DNA from: Pyronema omphalodes
Taxonomy: Eukaryota; Ascomycota; Pezizomycetes; Pezizales; Pyronemataceae
Assembly (NCBI GenBank): GCA_024516155.1
Contig: JAJJXM010000023.1
Location: forward strand, 62,001 to 126,000
Direction of reading: 5' to 3'
DNA: 64,000 bases
Positions within the stretch are counted from its first letter, which is position 1. Each line of letters starts with the position of its first letter. Shown in pieces: positions 24,075-34,320 of the stretch. A model generated the notes under the pieces. That model searched no databases, was not told the origin of the DNA, and was given only the letters and a program-made list of their open reading frames with translations. Position numbers and translations under genes: made by a program.

Positions 24075-25588
24075 ATGTCGATGTCTTCCTCTCGTCATCT
24101 TTCTTATTTCAAGTCTCACTTCAAGGCTTCTAAGAAGTTTCAGTTACCCGAACCCGTGGTAACGATTCCTCGGAAGCTCAGGGGAATTCCTATCGGTATC
24201 GTACGTACCAGTTCATGGAATTGAAGATTCCGATGCAGACTCCCCTACCCCCGCCACTGTATACTACGAGGAGCATCTCCTTACGCAACCCTTCCCCATC
24301 AAAGGTCAAGGTACCATGGGCTTGGTGTATGTCGCCACCGGACCATTCCGTTTCGTCATCAACTCGGAATACCAACAATCATACGGCAACAGGGATGTTC
24401 TAGTTCTAGAAGTTGGCTGCGCATGACACCGCCTGCTTTAGAACTAGAAACAACAGCGACGAATCCAATATCTTGAAGAAAGTTACCTTGGCGAAATCTC
24501 ATTTGGGATTTGAGGCGGGATTGAAGACTAGATATTGGTTCTCTATTGATAAGGAGAATAAAATCCTGCGGTATGGAAAGGGTTATGAAACGACTTCGCT
24601 TACTCTTCTTGAAGTGGATCTTAAGGTCGATGGGTCAACTCCTTGGGCGGATTGGATGAGCGAGGTGAAATATCTCGCCGTGGCTCCTAGCAAAGCTGAC
24701 GATGTTGTAAGTTTCATTATATATCCAACCCAATATTTGTTGAACGAGTAATTGCTAATTACTAATTTCCAAATCCTAGGTACCATTCGCTGATGATCTT
24801 GAGGTGTGGCCTTTTGCAGTCGATGAGATGTCGCCTGTTGTGGTCCACAACAATGAAGTCACCCTTGAGGATCTTGAGACTGGATCCGTTACTGTAGTTG
24901 AGAACCTTCCTCCTGCTTGTCAGCAGCTATATGCAAATGTCACCGGCGATGGAATTAAGCTTGATGACAAAGATTTCCCCGAGTTTTCCAAGGCCATTCA
25001 CCACAGTGTAACTACTGAGGGATGTATTGGCTGGAACAAGCTTAAAGAGAAGGCCGATGCATCCGGACATCCTTTCCAGGCACAGTATTTGCGTGTTACT
25101 CTTGGATTAAACAAAGTGAGTTTATCTTTTTTTTAAAAAAGAAATCTACTCCGATAAAGTACATGAAACTGACAAGAAATACATAGGGAAACTCACCAGG
25201 AAGTCCATTCGTCATGGAAGTCTGGCCTCCCCACCACCACTCATCCATCCACTCCCACTCCAACGTATTCGCCGTCATCAAAGTTCTCCACGGCCAAATC
25301 AACTCCTTCTACTACGCTGCTCTCGACCCCACCAAAGAAGAGTCACAATACTATCGCCAAGCGGAATTTCAGAAGAATGACGTTACATGGTTATCTGATC
25401 GCCAGCTCCAGACGCATCAGTTAATGAACATGACCGATGAAACAAGTGTGACCATCCAATGTTACCAATACTGTGATCACGACCATACCCATTATGAGTA
25501 CTTTGACTACATTGATGAAGAAGAGGATAGTCATGCTACTATCAAGAAGTTTATACCAACTAGTGATTGGGGATTTGACGAAGGTTAA
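24075..25588 (+). CDS. Cysteine-dioxygenase-fold (cupin) protein, one apparent frameshift
   Basis: The last exon (25187-25588) carries a motif very like cysteine dioxygenase: HHHSSIHSHSNVFAVIKVLHG, where the HSH pair would bind Fe(II), and a third His in LQTHQLMNMTDETSVTIQCYQY at the position of the family's third ligand. Substrate is unknown. The long N-terminal half (TMGLVYVATGPFRFVINSEY, HLGFEAGLKTRYWFSIDKEN, ILRYGKGYETTSLTLLEVD) is a separate beta-rich region absent from true cysteine dioxygenases. Model: exon 1 24075-24195, short 43-nt intron 24196-24238, exon 2 to 24706, intron 24707-24779 (GTAAGT), exon 3 24780-25115, intron 25116-25186 (GTGAGT), exon 4 to 25588. One base appears missing near 24415, where LEVGCA meets a TGA and HDTACFRTRNN continues in the next frame. 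If real, the dioxygenase half is lost. The protein ends in an acidic tail (DYIDEEEDSH). Confidence 0.65.
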
Positions 25589-26171
25589 GGCGGTGTGGGA
25601 AAGATTTCAAAAGGAGGGGAGGGAGTAGATACATCAGGCTGCCGATAAGGGTTATGTAATGTTTATGAGCTAGATGGGGAAATAGATTAGAATTACAATT
25701 TAAGGTTATAAACCATCATAATGTCTCACTTTTTCACTCTAGCACTGTAAAAATCTAGACCCCTCTTGGTTAGAATACAATAAGCGGGTACGTACGTGTA
25801 CATATAGACAATTATCGCTAGGTTTTCATCGGGTATTATAATCGCCTTCGCCATAGTTCTGATTAATCAAAACAACCCCCCTTTTCATGCCCCTGTATTT
25901 CTTCTTTAGATACCCAACTCCATAACCTCAAATAGAACATCAAAACCTCTCAGATGGGAAACACCCCCCTTCACTAGCCTAGCCTAGCCAAGCCTTCATC
26001 CAATACCTGCTGCTTCTTCGTCACTTGTCAATCTTGTTCCTACTCGATGATTACAATAAATTACCGGCTAAAATATTTTCGATATTAACTATAATATCAT
26101 CCGTAACTATATTAACTATAATCACTGTACATAGCAACATAGCAACATATCCTCCCCATCCCCACCCCTAT
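25589..26171. other. 3' flank, no gene seen
   Basis: AT-rich 3' flank of the dioxygenase-like gene, then DNA that becomes steadily poorer in G on the + strand. No coding region recognised. Confidence 0.5.
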
Positions 26172-26345
26172 CCCCCCCCCCCCCCCCCCCCCCCCCGAAA
26201 CTCCCTAACACCTTAACACCATCTTCCCTCCCCCCCCCCCCCCCCCCCGAAACACCTTCACACCTTAACACCTTAACACCTTAACACCTTAACACCTTAA
26301 CACCTTAACACCTTAACACCTTAACACCTTCACACCTTAACACCC
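26172..26345. repeat. C-runs and (CACCTTAA)n minisatellite
   Basis: A run of 25 C (26172-26196), a second run of 19 C (26230-26248), then about ten near-perfect copies of the 8-bp unit CACCTTAA (26252-26345), with TTCA replacing TTAA in the first and penultimate units. The stretch is almost free of G on the + strand. The unit differs from the usual fungal telomere repeat (CCCTAA). Confidence 0.9.
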
Positions 26346-27570
26346 CAACAACAGAATGAAACCTTATATATACTATTCCATTTACTATTCCATTTAGTAT
26401 TCCATTTGATGTATTTCCTATACTACATCTTTAACCATATGCAATCCCAATCCATCTCCAATCCATCTTCTCCAAATCCAATCCCATCCCAGCCATCCCA
26501 ATCCATCTCAACCATCCCAATCCCAATCCCCATCTCCATCTCCAATCCAATCCAATCTCCATCCCAATCCCTCCTTCATCCCAGTCCATCCTTCATCCCA
26601 GCCATCACATCCAATCCCTCCATCTCCAATCCCATGCCCATCACCAATCCATCCTTCATCCCAATCCAATCCCAAGCCACAAGCCACAAAGCCACAAAGC
26701 AAAGCAAAGCACCAAGCCCCAAGCCACAAGCCACAAGCACCAAGCCCCAATCCAATCCAATCCATCCCAATCCCAATCCCAAGCCACAAGCCACAAGCCC
26801 CAAGCCACAAAGCAAAGCAAAGCAAAGCAAAGCAAAGCAAAGAAAAGCAAAGCAAAGCAAAAAAAAGATAGGGTATGATGGTATGAGGGTATGGGGGTAT
26901 GAGGATATACAGGCGACTAATCCATCACCATCATCATCACCACCGCATTACATTGCACACGTCATACCGAAAATTCAGTATCAGTATCAATATCAATATC
27001 AATATCAATATCAATATCAAAAATTCAGTATCAAAGTATCAATATCAGTATCGGTATCAAAACCCCAGTATCAAAACCCCAGCATCAAAACATCAAAACT
27101 CAGAACCCCAGTATCAAAGTATCAAAGTATCAAAGTATCAAAACCTCAATATCAAAACCTCAATATCAAAACCTCAATATCAAAACCTCAAAATTCAGTA
27201 TCAAAACCTCAGCATCAACATCAATATCAAAATTCAGTATCAAAGTATCAAAGTATCAAAGTATCAATATCAGTATCAAAACATCAAAACCTCAAAATTC
27301 AATATCAATATCAATATCAAAAGCTCAAAAATTCAGTATCGAAATTCAATATCAATATCAATATCAAACCCTCAGTATCAAAATCTCAAAATTCACAATT
27401 TCAAAACCAATACCATCGCTCCAAAGCTAAAAAGCTACAAATATCAAAGCTACAAAGCTAAAAAGCTACAAATATCAAACCTACAAAACCAAAGCTACAA
27501 AACCAAAGCTAAAAAAGCTACAAAAAAACCAAAGAAAAAAAAAAAGAACGCCAAATAAACCCATGCCTCT
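26346..27570. repeat. G-poor low-complexity block: (CCAAT), (AAAGC), (TATCAA) arrays
   Basis: Successive tandem families on one strand: an ACTATTCCATTT repeat (about 26376-26408), CCAATCC/CCATC repeats (26445-26670), CAAGCCACAAGCC repeats (26675-26808), AAAGC pentamers (about 26808-26862), then roughly 450 bases of TATCAA/CAGTATCAAA hexamer-like units (26977-27420) and CTACAAA units. G is scarce on the + strand throughout. It creates open frames of 351 and 219 codons that read only Ser/Pro/Gln/Tyr/Lys repeats; I regard these as by-products. Confidence 0.9.
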
Positions 27571-27710
27571 AACCAACTAAACCAACTAAACCAACAAACC
27601 CAGCAAAACAAAAAACAAAACAAATCCTAAACCAATAAAACCCAATAAACCCCGACAAAACAAAGAAAGAAACATAAGCTAAGCTAACAAAACCTACGAA
27701 AACCCAACAA

Positions 27711-27987
27711 CCCCCCCCCCCCCCCCCCCCCATCGCAAAAAATCCCATCACAAAAGAAAATGAAAACAAGTTAAAAAGAATGTCGTTAATTATGTAGTAT
27801 GTGTTTATGTCTGTACTGTTTGTTGATTGTTGACTGTTGATGATGATGATGATGATGGATGATGGTGATGTTTGGTGTTGTTTTTCAAATTTCTGAATTT
27901 CTGAATTTCTGGGTCTCCAGATGCCGAATTTCCAAATCCCCAAATCCATGTATCCTCCCCCTCCCCCCCCCCCCCCCCCCCCCCCCC
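27711..27987. repeat. C-runs of 21 and 25 with a (GAT)n run between
   Basis: C21 at 27711-27731 and C25 at 27963-27987, separated by a spacer that includes a GAT trinucleotide run (about 27839-27862). The second run lies about 35 bases past the stop codon of the next (minus-strand) gene, in its 3' flank. Confidence 0.95.
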
Positions 27988-28021
27988 ACCCCCCGCCCCC
28001 TAAATCACCTCTCCACCGCAC

Positions 28022-29227
28022 TCAAACCTCCCCAGTAATAACCCTCCATCTCTGCGGACCCATTCTCCTTCTCAACCCCTCACCTCTTCTAGCCGGTAAC
28101 GAATACCTCGCTCTCCCCTGACAATTCCCATCCAACTTTCCGGATCTTCTCATATTCATTTCCAGCACCACGACTCTCAAAAAATCACTATTCTCCCTCT
28201 GTTCCCTCTGTTTCACAATCGGGGCACAAACACAATTCTCCTCTTCCGTTTCCTGGGTATTACGATTCCTTCTAGATCTACCAGAACCTTTCGATGCTGG
28301 CGAGTTCCTGGTATATGTTTGCATCATCACCATTCCCGTTGTCGGTAACTCCTCATGGGTTGTTGACCAGGGGTTTAAATATCTTCGTAACGCAGGAGAT
28401 GGTTCGTTGTGTGTTACAGGCGGTCGACGCTCATCGGTACTTCTCGGTGTGATGATGAGACTTCTGGTAAGGTAATCCTCGCTATGTAAACCCGCGGTGA
28501 TGGCGGTTAAGCTAGAGAAGCTTTTTGCGGCGGCTTTTAGGGATGCGGTGAGGTTGGAGACAAGGGTAAGATGGTTTCGGCGGGTGACGCGTTTGGTTAG
28601 TGCGTCGGGTTGGATATCTGCTCTTGGGGTTGTTTTTGTTTCTTTGCTGGAGGAAATTGAAAGAAGTGGGTGGGAGCTGGAACATTCTTCGGTTGGGGAG
28701 GAGATTTTTCGTAGTTCCCGACGACTGGTGTTGGATGACCAGGAACTTGTTATCGAGCCGCACGTGGATTCCGTGTCGGTTTCTAGACCCGGCGCAGAGG
28801 ATTCAGAGTCGCAGGAACTACTGCTGCTGGGGGTTCGCGATAGGAAACTGCCGGAAAAGTCGTCGTCGCTATCAGGTGGGGAGAGAAGGACTTCCATTGC
28901 GGTTCGAACGGATAGCGAACTGAAGCTTTCGGTGTCGGCATCGTCGAGGATTGCGACGTCATCGAAGGCGGTGGAGCTGGGTGGTGTTCGGGGACCATAT
29001 AAATCGGTTGTGTTGACGGAGAGTTTGGTTCGTTTAGAGCGCCGACGGGAGGGGATGGCTGTGGCTGCTAGAATTGCTGCAGTGCGAGGAGGAATCGCTA
29101 TGCTGCGAGGTTTCTTCTGGTCGAAGCTACTACGGCTGACGGAATGTTTGGCGGGAATGATCATAGGCGATGAGGATGATGATGATGATGTCGCGTGCTT
29201 GCGGTATGCTACTACTGGGGACTCCAT
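28022..29227 (-). CDS. Ser/Arg-rich protein, function unknown
   Basis: An intact single-exon frame of 401 residues with start MESPVVAYRKHATSSSS at 29227. Composition is Ser-rich and probably disordered: a poly-Ser run near residue 13, a basic patch PSRRRSKRTK (about residues 59-68) that may be a nuclear signal, an acidic-Ser stretch DSDDDFSGSFLSRTPSSSSS (about 118-137) and a basic run RSRRNRN. The C-terminal 60 residues are more ordered and look conserved: SDFLRVVVLEMNMRRSGKLD followed by ARYSLPARR and RRMGPQRWRV. I have the impression that this tail recurs in uncharacterised proteins of Pezizomycotina, but I cannot assign a function. Coding-like codon use, lack of stops and the contrast with the repeat-filled flanks argue for a real gene. 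No introns needed. Confidence 0.78.
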   Translation of the reverse strand: MESPVVAYRKHATSSSSSSSPMIIPAKHSVSRSSFDQKKPRSIAIPPRTAAILAATAIPSRRRSKRTKLSVNTTDLYGPRTPPSSTAFDDVAILDDADTESFSSLSVRTAMEVLLSPPDSDDDFSGSFLSRTPSSSSSCDSESSAPGLETDTESTCGSITSSWSSNTSRRELRKISSPTEECSSSHPLLSISSSKETKTTPRADIQPDALTKRVTRRNHLTLVSNLTASLKAAAKSFSSLTAITAGLHSEDYLTRSLIITPRSTDERRPPVTHNEPSPALRRYLNPWSTTHEELPTTGMVMMQTYTRNSPASKGSGRSRRNRNTQETEEENCVCAPIVKQREQRENSDFLRVVVLEMNMRRSGKLDGNCQGRARYSLPARRGEGLRRRMGPQRWRVITGEV

Positions 29228-30480
29228 ATTTGCTCTGGTCTTTTGGCGCTGTTAGCCATCTTTAACGTGGGTTGAAGGGATGTAGATATATGAGATGGAG
29301 ACGGGTCTGTGCTCTGCATGTTGGATATGGGGAACTGAGTCATTCCGTGGGTTTCGCTGCAAGGGGGAACGGTGTTTGTGCAAGGCGGAAGGCAGCGAGC
29401 GGCATCTTGCTACCCAGGAACAGAACGAGCTTCTGGCAGTATTCCTTTTTGAGAAGGAAGGCGTTTACCCCAGCGACCCCAGCGACCCAGATTTGTTGAG
29501 ATCCACAGTCCATCCCAAACAGAGCCCCCCCAGCAGCCCCGGACCTCCCCAGGAAACAAAACGCCCGGTCGTTTCCAATCCCCGCCCAGCGTAAAAGGAA
29601 ATGAATGAAACAAAGTAGTAGAAACAACTAACCTATTTCTTTCACTCACTCTTGCTTTGGTTTAATTACGTTTCAATAGCCTCCTCGATGTTTTGCCTAT
29701 GTGGTGGTAGTTGCCAAATAATATCGAGGTAGCTGTTGCAATATTGTCAGGCCGTGGGTGAAATCGTCTTGACGCATACGTTGTTTTGTTTCGTCAAGAG
29801 GAAGGGAGATGGTGAGTATATGATGAGAGTTGGCCTGACAAATCTGAAGCGAGGGGAGGCGAGTGAGAATCGAGATGCGGTTGTGGTTATGGTTGGGGTA
29901 AATGATAAATGGTGATGAGCTGGTTGGCGGTGATGGCACGAGGGTAAATGTAGTAGGCAGTAGCTGCTGCTATGCTATGGCTATGATGCTATGATGCTAT
30001 GATGCTATACGGTCGACTTTTTCCCGGTAGTCGTCGTCTATAAAGGTATTCGTTCGTTCGTTTAGTTTGTTGGCAGTAGCTAACGGCGTCAGATGGTGTC
30101 GATAAATTCCAGCTCGCTCGCTTCTGCGTCTGGTGGTAGGTTGTAGAGCAATTCGGTCCTCAGACTGCAATTTCGTGGTGATGTTTCTAAAAAACCCCAC
30201 AAAAAAAAATGTGGACGTGACCTTTGTTAAGTTCTCTGTTCCTCTGCCCTTTCCTTCCGCTGACTGGCTGGTGCTTGGGTGCGTCTAGACAAGGAATCCA
30301 TCCATCATGGAGACAGGGAGACAGGGGTCTGTGACGCATTTACAGGGTAGGAATCACTAGCGTGGATGGTAGGAGATGGTGGGTGTGTGGAACTTGGGAA
30401 TTCCATCTGTGGCTAGCGAGGTGGTGATGGGGGAGGGTGTTTTGGGGAAGGGAAACAGGCGGTGATTTTGGTGGGGAGAG
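29228..30480. other. Promoter side of the 28-kb gene, then no gene
   Basis: About 29228-29650 is GC-richer and would hold the 5' region of the minus-strand gene. The rest has an ATGCTATG repeat (about 29970-30005) and short frames with no recognisable product. Confidence 0.5.
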
Positions 30481-30518
30481 GGGGGAGGGGGGTGTTGGGG
30501 GGGGAGGGGGGGGGGGGG
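30481..30518. repeat. G-rich tract with a G-run of 13
   Basis: G-rich DNA ending in G13 at 30506-30518. On the other strand this matches the C-runs elsewhere in the window. Confidence 0.9.
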
Positions 30519-32130
30519 TGTTGAAAGGGAGGGACAACACATTGACACAGACACTGTGGCTGAAGCCTGAAGCAACAAACAGTGAATCAAAGCAACACGA
30601 TGACCGACACAGGAAACCCGCAAATCCCAAAAATCGAAACACATCACCGAGAACGGCACCAAATCACCACAAACAGCAAACAAACAAAAAAACACGAATC
30701 CGTAAAATATAACTATCAACCATAGCAATCAGCCATCAGCAATCAGCAATCAGCAATAACCACTACATCAGTAGCCAATCCATAGCAATCCAAGCAGTCC
30801 AAGCAGTCCATATCCAGTCGTCAGTCCATAGCAGAAGGCACCATAACCCACATCCATGCCCGTTGACCCTCCAACAGGACCCTCCAACATACCGTACACA
30901 AAAGGCAAGGATACACCATAGAAAGTTCTTCCCCACATCCGTTGACTTCTGGGCTTGTTATGGTTATGTGTTAGAAAGAAGATTTTTGCAGCCTCGAAGC
31001 TTGCGAACGGAACGGGAATGGGAATGGGGTTGTCATCCATGGCAGTATGCTGGTACTGGTACATACGCAAGCGGTATGATGTATGATATGGGTGATGTGC
31101 ACACGACACCCAGCAACCAGCAAGTAGCAACCAGCAACCTATTTTTCCCGACCGACCGGCCGGCCTATCAAGATTCAAAAAGCATCCGCGAATCTCGAAA
31201 ATCCTGCGAATCCAGAAAAAATTCAAGAAACCCACAGCCAGAAACCCACAGCCCAGAAACCCACAGCCCAAGAAACCCACAGCCCAAAAAAAAGAACGCC
31301 ACCTCTAAACTTGTAAATTCCTATGTAGATACAGATACAGATACAGATCCAGGTATAGGTATCGACATCTTCTATGCTATGCTATGCCATACATGCTTAA
31401 CACTCATCATTCATCGGTATAGTCATCATCAATCCTCTAAGAAATCCGCTGCTATCACAACTCGGGTGCTGTAATGCTGCACGCGTATCTAATCTCTAAC
31501 CCTTTTTTTTTTTTCATCCGAACTCTCCTTCCCTTTGCTCCTTCCTTCCTTCGTTCCGCCAGTCGGCCAGTCAGCCAGTCAGCCTTTATCTATCCTATCT
31601 ACAGTAGGGGGAAAGCGTCCTTTAGATACGATGGCTTATCTTTTATCTTTCACGCTCTTTATCTTTTATCTTTCACGCTGTTGCTTCTGGAAGTTTATGC
31701 AGCTTGCAGCTTGCAGCATCGGTTGGGAAAAGGGAAGTAAGGGAAGGGAACGCCACGCCGGGGAAGTAAGGGAAGTAAGGGTTCCCATGCATATCGTAGC
31801 ATATCATGGCATATCTATCATGGCATATCGTAGCATATGTATCATAAAAAAGATGGCCGGATCAACAACTATGGTGCATACTGGGCTGGGCTGGTGTTTA
31901 GTTCCTTAGCACCCAGGTTCCTTTGCACCTATGTATGTAGCACCAATACAACGCCACACCACCAACACAACGCCACACCAACGCCATACCATAACGCCAC
32001 ACCAACGCCACACCAACGCAACTACAGTAAGTAAGTAAGTATGAAAAATCCCGCCGATACCGAAAACTCATGAAACAAGATCTTGCTATGGTGGTATAGA
32101 AACGGGAATGGGATGAGGGTTTATATTGAT
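30519..32130. other. Low-complexity spacer, no convincing gene
   Basis: Contains CAATCAGC repeats (30725-30760), a GAAACCCACAGCCC repeat (about 31229-31290), GATACA units (about 31327-31345), GGCATATC/GTAGCATAT units (31795-31840) and ACGCCACACCAAC repeats (31950-32025). The 170-codon minus frame at 30768-31280 ends in Leu/Gly repeat strings and has no domain I know. Confidence 0.5.
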
Positions 32131-32134
32131 TGTT

Positions 32135-32192
32135 GTTTGCTGGTTTGCTGGTTTGCTGGTTTGCTGGTCTGCTGGTTTGCTGGTTTGCTGGT
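32135..32192. repeat. (TTTGCTGG)n minisatellite
   Basis: About seven copies of the 8-bp unit TTTGCTGG, one with a T-to-C change. Confidence 0.9.
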
Positions 32193-32396
32193 GGTTAGGT
32201 AGGTATGTCTTCGGGCCTTGATCCTCGCTTTTACTGGTATCCATATTCACCATCATCATATCCACCGCCATATTCACCATCCACAGCTCCCATATCAACA
32301 CCATCCACCTCCACCTCCACCGCCATCCACAGCTCCACCGCTCCCATATCCACCGCCATATCTCGTAACTCAAGCCTCAAGCCTTAATCATCTATT

Positions 32397-32427
<31 letters not shown>

Positions 32428-34320
32428 CTACAGCTATACATATACATATAAAATACCCACGCACCCCCTACGAAAACTCCACTGTCAGTTGTCGGTACAG
32501 TATGTATATGTAGATACCATGACCCTGCATCATGGCATCCAGCACCCAACAAAAAAAAAGATCCCGAATCCCCGGATCCCCGACGGACCAACCACACCGA
32601 ATCCCCGACGGGCCGACCGAGCGGGCCGAAATTCCGAAATTCCGGCATACCGAGCCGGGATGTTATGTATGCTAGATGCTAGATGCTGGATGCTGGATTC
32701 TGGATACCATGAATTTCTCCAGTGTTCGATGTTCGATCATGATGTTCTTTATGGCCGATGTTCTTTATGGCCGATGTTCTTTATGGCCGATGTTTCAGAT
32801 GTTTCAAGTGCCCGCATCTCCGCATCTCCATCTCTATATCAATCTCTCTCAATCTCTACCATCCACCTCCATATCGACCTTAAATTCCAAACCGAGCCCC
32901 GAATAACATACATACATACATACATACATACATACATAGCCACCTAGCCACCTGGCCACCTCGCCACCTGGCCACCTGGCCACTGGGAAGTTGAGAAGTT
33001 GAACCTCGAAGTTTTAAAGTTTCTGAATCTTAGTTTTGGCTTTGGCTGGGATTTGGGCTTTGGCTGGGCTTTGGCTGGGATTTGGCTGGGATTTGGAGTT
33101 TAGTCGAGGTTTAGCCTTACATATGCTTCATGGATTATCTCTGGAGGTACAGTAAGGCTATCATAGCGGCGGTCTAGCGGCGGTCTATGGTTCCACTGGT
33201 AAACTCCGAGTCGCTGATAAGAGGCTAGACGGGGTTACGATACAGTAGTACATGTAGTCCTACAGTTCAAAACTCCGATGAGTACATGTAAAGCTGTGGA
33301 ATTTTGGAATTTTGGAATTTTGGAACTTCACGACGGGTTGGTAGGTGGTAGATGGTAGATGGTAGATGGTAGATGGTAGGTACGCTTCACTATGTTTTTC
33401 ATACATGCTGTATGGTGGGTATGTGTATGTAGGCTGTATTTGAGTATGTTTCTTATGCCACCAGTTTGACGTAGGCGATACACATACGGTGCTATACGGT
33501 GCTATACGGTGCTATACGGTGCTATGTATACCGCATCACCATGAACCATGAACTATAGCACCACATCGAAACTCCGTATCCCCGTACCTCCGCTACACCA
33601 ACCGATAAACACCAACCTTTAATCTTCAAACGATAAACCCAGCCTGGCTGCTAGCGGCTACATACATACCTAGTTCACTACAGTAGACTACCTACCTGCA
33701 TCATAAAACACCACACCACGAAACGTAAACGCCACCATATTTTGGCACGAGTACATACATACATAGATCTGAGGCTGTGCACTATTGTCGCCATACCTAT
33801 CTCGTCTACCCAGTGGGGTATCTTCCGGTATATTTCGCATCTTCCGGTGTATTTCGTGGCCTCTGTGGCCTCTGTGTCTGCCGCAGGTATAGTCATATAT
33901 ATTGCATGTGGAAAGGTTTCCAAACTTCAAGCTTCAAGCTTCGAAAATTTGAAAATTTGAAAATTTGAAAATTTTGAATTTAAATTTTGAAAATTTAAAT
34001 TTAAATTTTGGACTACGATTTTTGCCATTGAATCTTGACTGGAAATTATGGGGTGTTTTATGGGGTGTTTTATGGGGTGTTTATATGTTAGGTAGGTATG
34101 GTGGGTAGGTAGGTATGTACTCTATATATGAATGTTTTTTTTTTTTTCAGGAGATATCATAATTAGCATGTCTCAAGATAGTGAGGCTATATAGATAACA
34201 GTTCGAGTCTACTACGCGTGCAATGACTGCATATATATACACATACACATACACATATACAATTTTTTTTTTCTTTTTTTTCTTGTGAATATATATATAT
34301 ATATATCAACCTCTCTCTCT
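32193..34320. repeat. Dense cluster of micro- and minisatellites
   Basis: Separate short arrays with different units follow one another: (TATC)n at about 32396-32430, a 16-bp unit TTCTTTATGGCCGATG (32741-32795), (CATA)n at about 32907-32938, a 9-bp GCCACCTGG unit (32938-32984), TTTGGCTGGG units (33040-33100), GGAATTTTG units (33297-33325), GGTAGAT units (33345-33380), a 10-bp TACGGTGCTA unit (33485-33525), TTTGAAAAT units followed by AAATTTAAATTT palindromes (33945-34005) and a 13-bp GGGGTGTTTTAT-type unit (34050-34085). No gene is visible. Confidence 0.85.

Noticed and set aside
26252..26345. CACCTTAA array as a telomere or internal telomeric repeat
   Set aside because: The unit does not match CCCTAA; the rest of the block is ordinary low-complexity DNA.
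26406..27558. Two open frames of 351 and 219 codons
   Set aside because: They read only Ser/Pro/Gln/Tyr/Lys strings generated by the TATCAA, CCAATC and AAAGC arrays; both exist because the repeat lacks stop codons, not because of selection.
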